DNA of 5,899 nt from Pseudomonadota bacterium (GTDB lineage: Bacteria > Desulfobacterota > Desulfobulbia > Desulfobulbales > Desulfobulbaceae). Both the position numbers and the translations under genes were made by a program. The notes beneath the pieces are model-generated. The model saw nothing but the letters and a program-made list of their open reading frames with translations. It was not told where the DNA came from and searched no databases. The stretch is taken from contig WRKE01000168.1 in assembly GCA_009778235.1 (NCBI GenBank), positions 1 to 5,899 of the forward strand. The letters run 5' to 3'. Positions 4,980 to 5,899 of the stretch are shown here, one piece after another (within the stretch, counting starts at the first letter, position 1; each line of letters opens with the position of its first letter).

Positions 4980-5899
4980 ATGGAACTCTTCAACAAACAG
5001 CAGCAGGCGGAATTGCCGACGATCGATTGGGAAATGACGCCCGAGTATAGTTTTGGCACCTTCGAGAGTTGGGGTGGCCGGGAGCGGGTCCGGAGCAAAA
5101 ATGAACGGATTTATTACTTCTTCATCGATGCCTGGGATGAAACCCCAAAACTTTGTCTGATGGAACGGGGGATCAAGCATGCCCGGGTTGTCGCTGAAAT
5201 CCTGGCGCCGCCGGAGATGGTCCGTGTTTGTGTCAATGAGCAGGGCAAGGTGGCCCGCTTCGAACGGACGCATCCCATCAATGAGGAGCTGAAGCAATGG
5301 TTGCTTGCCAATGTGGTGGAAAACAAAGATAATTCCAAGGTGATTCCCCTGCTCGAATCGAGCCGCACCCCGGCGGGCTCCACCGGTCTGCCGGGACGGG
5401 AAGCGGTGCTGACCGTTCCGGAGCCAATCATCCTGCCATGCAAGCCGGCCGAGATGAGCGAGGAGGATGTGACCGCCTTGGTACTCCGCTTCAATTTTTG
5501 CGAACAGGAACGCAATCCCCAGGGCTGTTTTGCCAAGGTGCTGGTCGACAACCATGACGGCTTGACAATCAGCGACCGGGTCACTGGGCTGATGTGGCAG
5601 CGCGGTGGCATCGATATCATGAGCCATCGTTCGATGCGCCGGGAGATCGAGCGGATCAACTCCACCCGGTTCGCGGGATTTTCCGACTGGCGCCTGCCGG
5701 CGATGGCAGAGGCGCTTTCCCTGCTCGAACCTGAGCAGTCCGCCGCAAACCAGTATCTGCACGGCTGTTTTTCCGGAGAGCAGCCCTTTGTCTTTGTCGA
5801 TGCGGTCAGAAAACCGGGTGGTCAGTGGTTTGTCGACTTCAAACAGGGGCGGGCATTTTGGTCTTCAGGAACTATTCCTGGCGGTTTCGGGCGCTTATG
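4980..5899 (+). CDS. Lcl_C/DUF1566 domain protein with an unrecognised N-terminal region (3' end cut by the window)
   Basis: An open frame of 306 codons starts at the ATG at 4980, five bases after a GGAGG ribosome site, and reaches the window end without a stop. Residues about 196-306 match the Lcl_C/DUF1566 pattern: DRVTGLMWQRGG (199-210), then ERINSTRFAGFSDWRLPA (224-241), SLLEP, and a late FWSSGTIP (293-300). That is close to the usual end of the domain, so probably only a few residues are missing. The role of this domain is poorly defined; it occurs in many surface, exported and signalling proteins. There is no signal peptide, which argues for a cytoplasmic location. Residues 1-120 (YYFFIDAWDE, KHARVVAEIL, VRVCVNEQGKVARFERTH) look like a folded alpha/beta domain I do not recognise, and 121-195 contains a less conserved-looking connector. 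The gene is divergent from glgX with a shared spacer. Domain call fairly firm, function unknown. Confidence 0.82.
   Translation, partial: MELFNKQQQAELPTIDWEMTPEYSFGTFESWGGRERVRSKNERIYYFFIDAWDETPKLCLMERGIKHARVVAEILAPPEMVRVCVNEQGKVARFERTHPINEELKQWLLANVVENKDNSKVIPLLESSRTPAGSTGLPGREAVLTVPEPIILPCKPAEMSEEDVTALVLRFNFCEQERNPQGCFAKVLVDNHDGLTISDRVTGLMWQRGGIDIMSHRSMRREIERINSTRFAGFSDWRLPAMAEALSLLEPEQSAANQYLHGCFSGEQPFVFVDAVRKPGGQWFVDFKQGRAFWSSGTIPGGFGRL

Noticed and set aside
4959..5762. 267-residue minus-strand open frame opposite the Lcl_C/DUF1566 gene
   Set aside because: The plus strand carries a ribosome site, a proper ATG and recognisable DUF1566 motifs across the same stretch. The minus frame shows no family motif and is best explained as an antisense shadow in GC-rich DNA.

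Overview
The window looks like ordinary chromosomal DNA from a GC-rich Gram-negative bacterium. The exported OB-fold protein, the Lcl/DUF1566-type protein and the GlgX style would fit a Desulfobulbales-like (deltaproteobacterial) anaerobe. That lineage is a guess from protein style only; nothing here fixes the species. No tRNA, rRNA, CRISPR array, insertion sequence, phage gene or attachment site was seen.

Layout, left to right. (1) Bases 1-155 (+) are the last 50 codons of a protein with a proline-rich, basic tail, cut by the window edge. (2) It converges, with a 23-bp gap and no obvious terminator, on a five-gene block that fills 179-4875 on the minus strand. Read in transcription order the block is: GlgX-type glycogen debranching enzyme (4875-2788), cytoplasmic SGNH/GDSL hydrolase (2774-2232), exported protein with two OB-fold-like modules (2112-1255), HAD-type 5'-nucleotidase (1237-653) and NUDIX hydrolase (622-179). 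The gaps are 13, 119, 17 (11 if the GTG start is used) and 30 bp. (3) A 104-bp AT-rich spacer (4876-4979) separates glgX from a divergent plus-strand gene (4980 to beyond 5899). That gene encodes a protein with an uncharacterised N-terminal half and a C-terminal Lcl_C/DUF1566 domain, cut by the window end within or just before its last residues.

How the genes may work together. GlgX removes alpha-1,6 branches from glycogen and probably shares a message with the SGNH hydrolase, whose ribosome site lies in the 13-bp gap. The 119-bp gap carries a near-consensus sigma70 promoter whose -35 box overlaps the SGNH stop codon, so the last three genes (OB-fold protein, nucleotidase, NUDIX) can probably be transcribed as their own unit. 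The nucleotidase/NUDIX pair suggests nucleotide turnover or pool sanitation. No shared pathway for all five genes is evident, so the block may be a loose co-transcribed run rather than a dedicated system.

I found no convincing new multi-gene system. The most worthwhile items are the divergent control region with overlapping -10 hexamers on both strands, the Lcl_C/DUF1566 protein with its unrecognised N-terminal half, the exported double OB-fold protein, and the A/T tracts around the nucleotidase start. All spacers are shorter than 300 bp. The spacers at 156-178 and 623-652 hold nothing notable beyond the NUDIX ribosome site.
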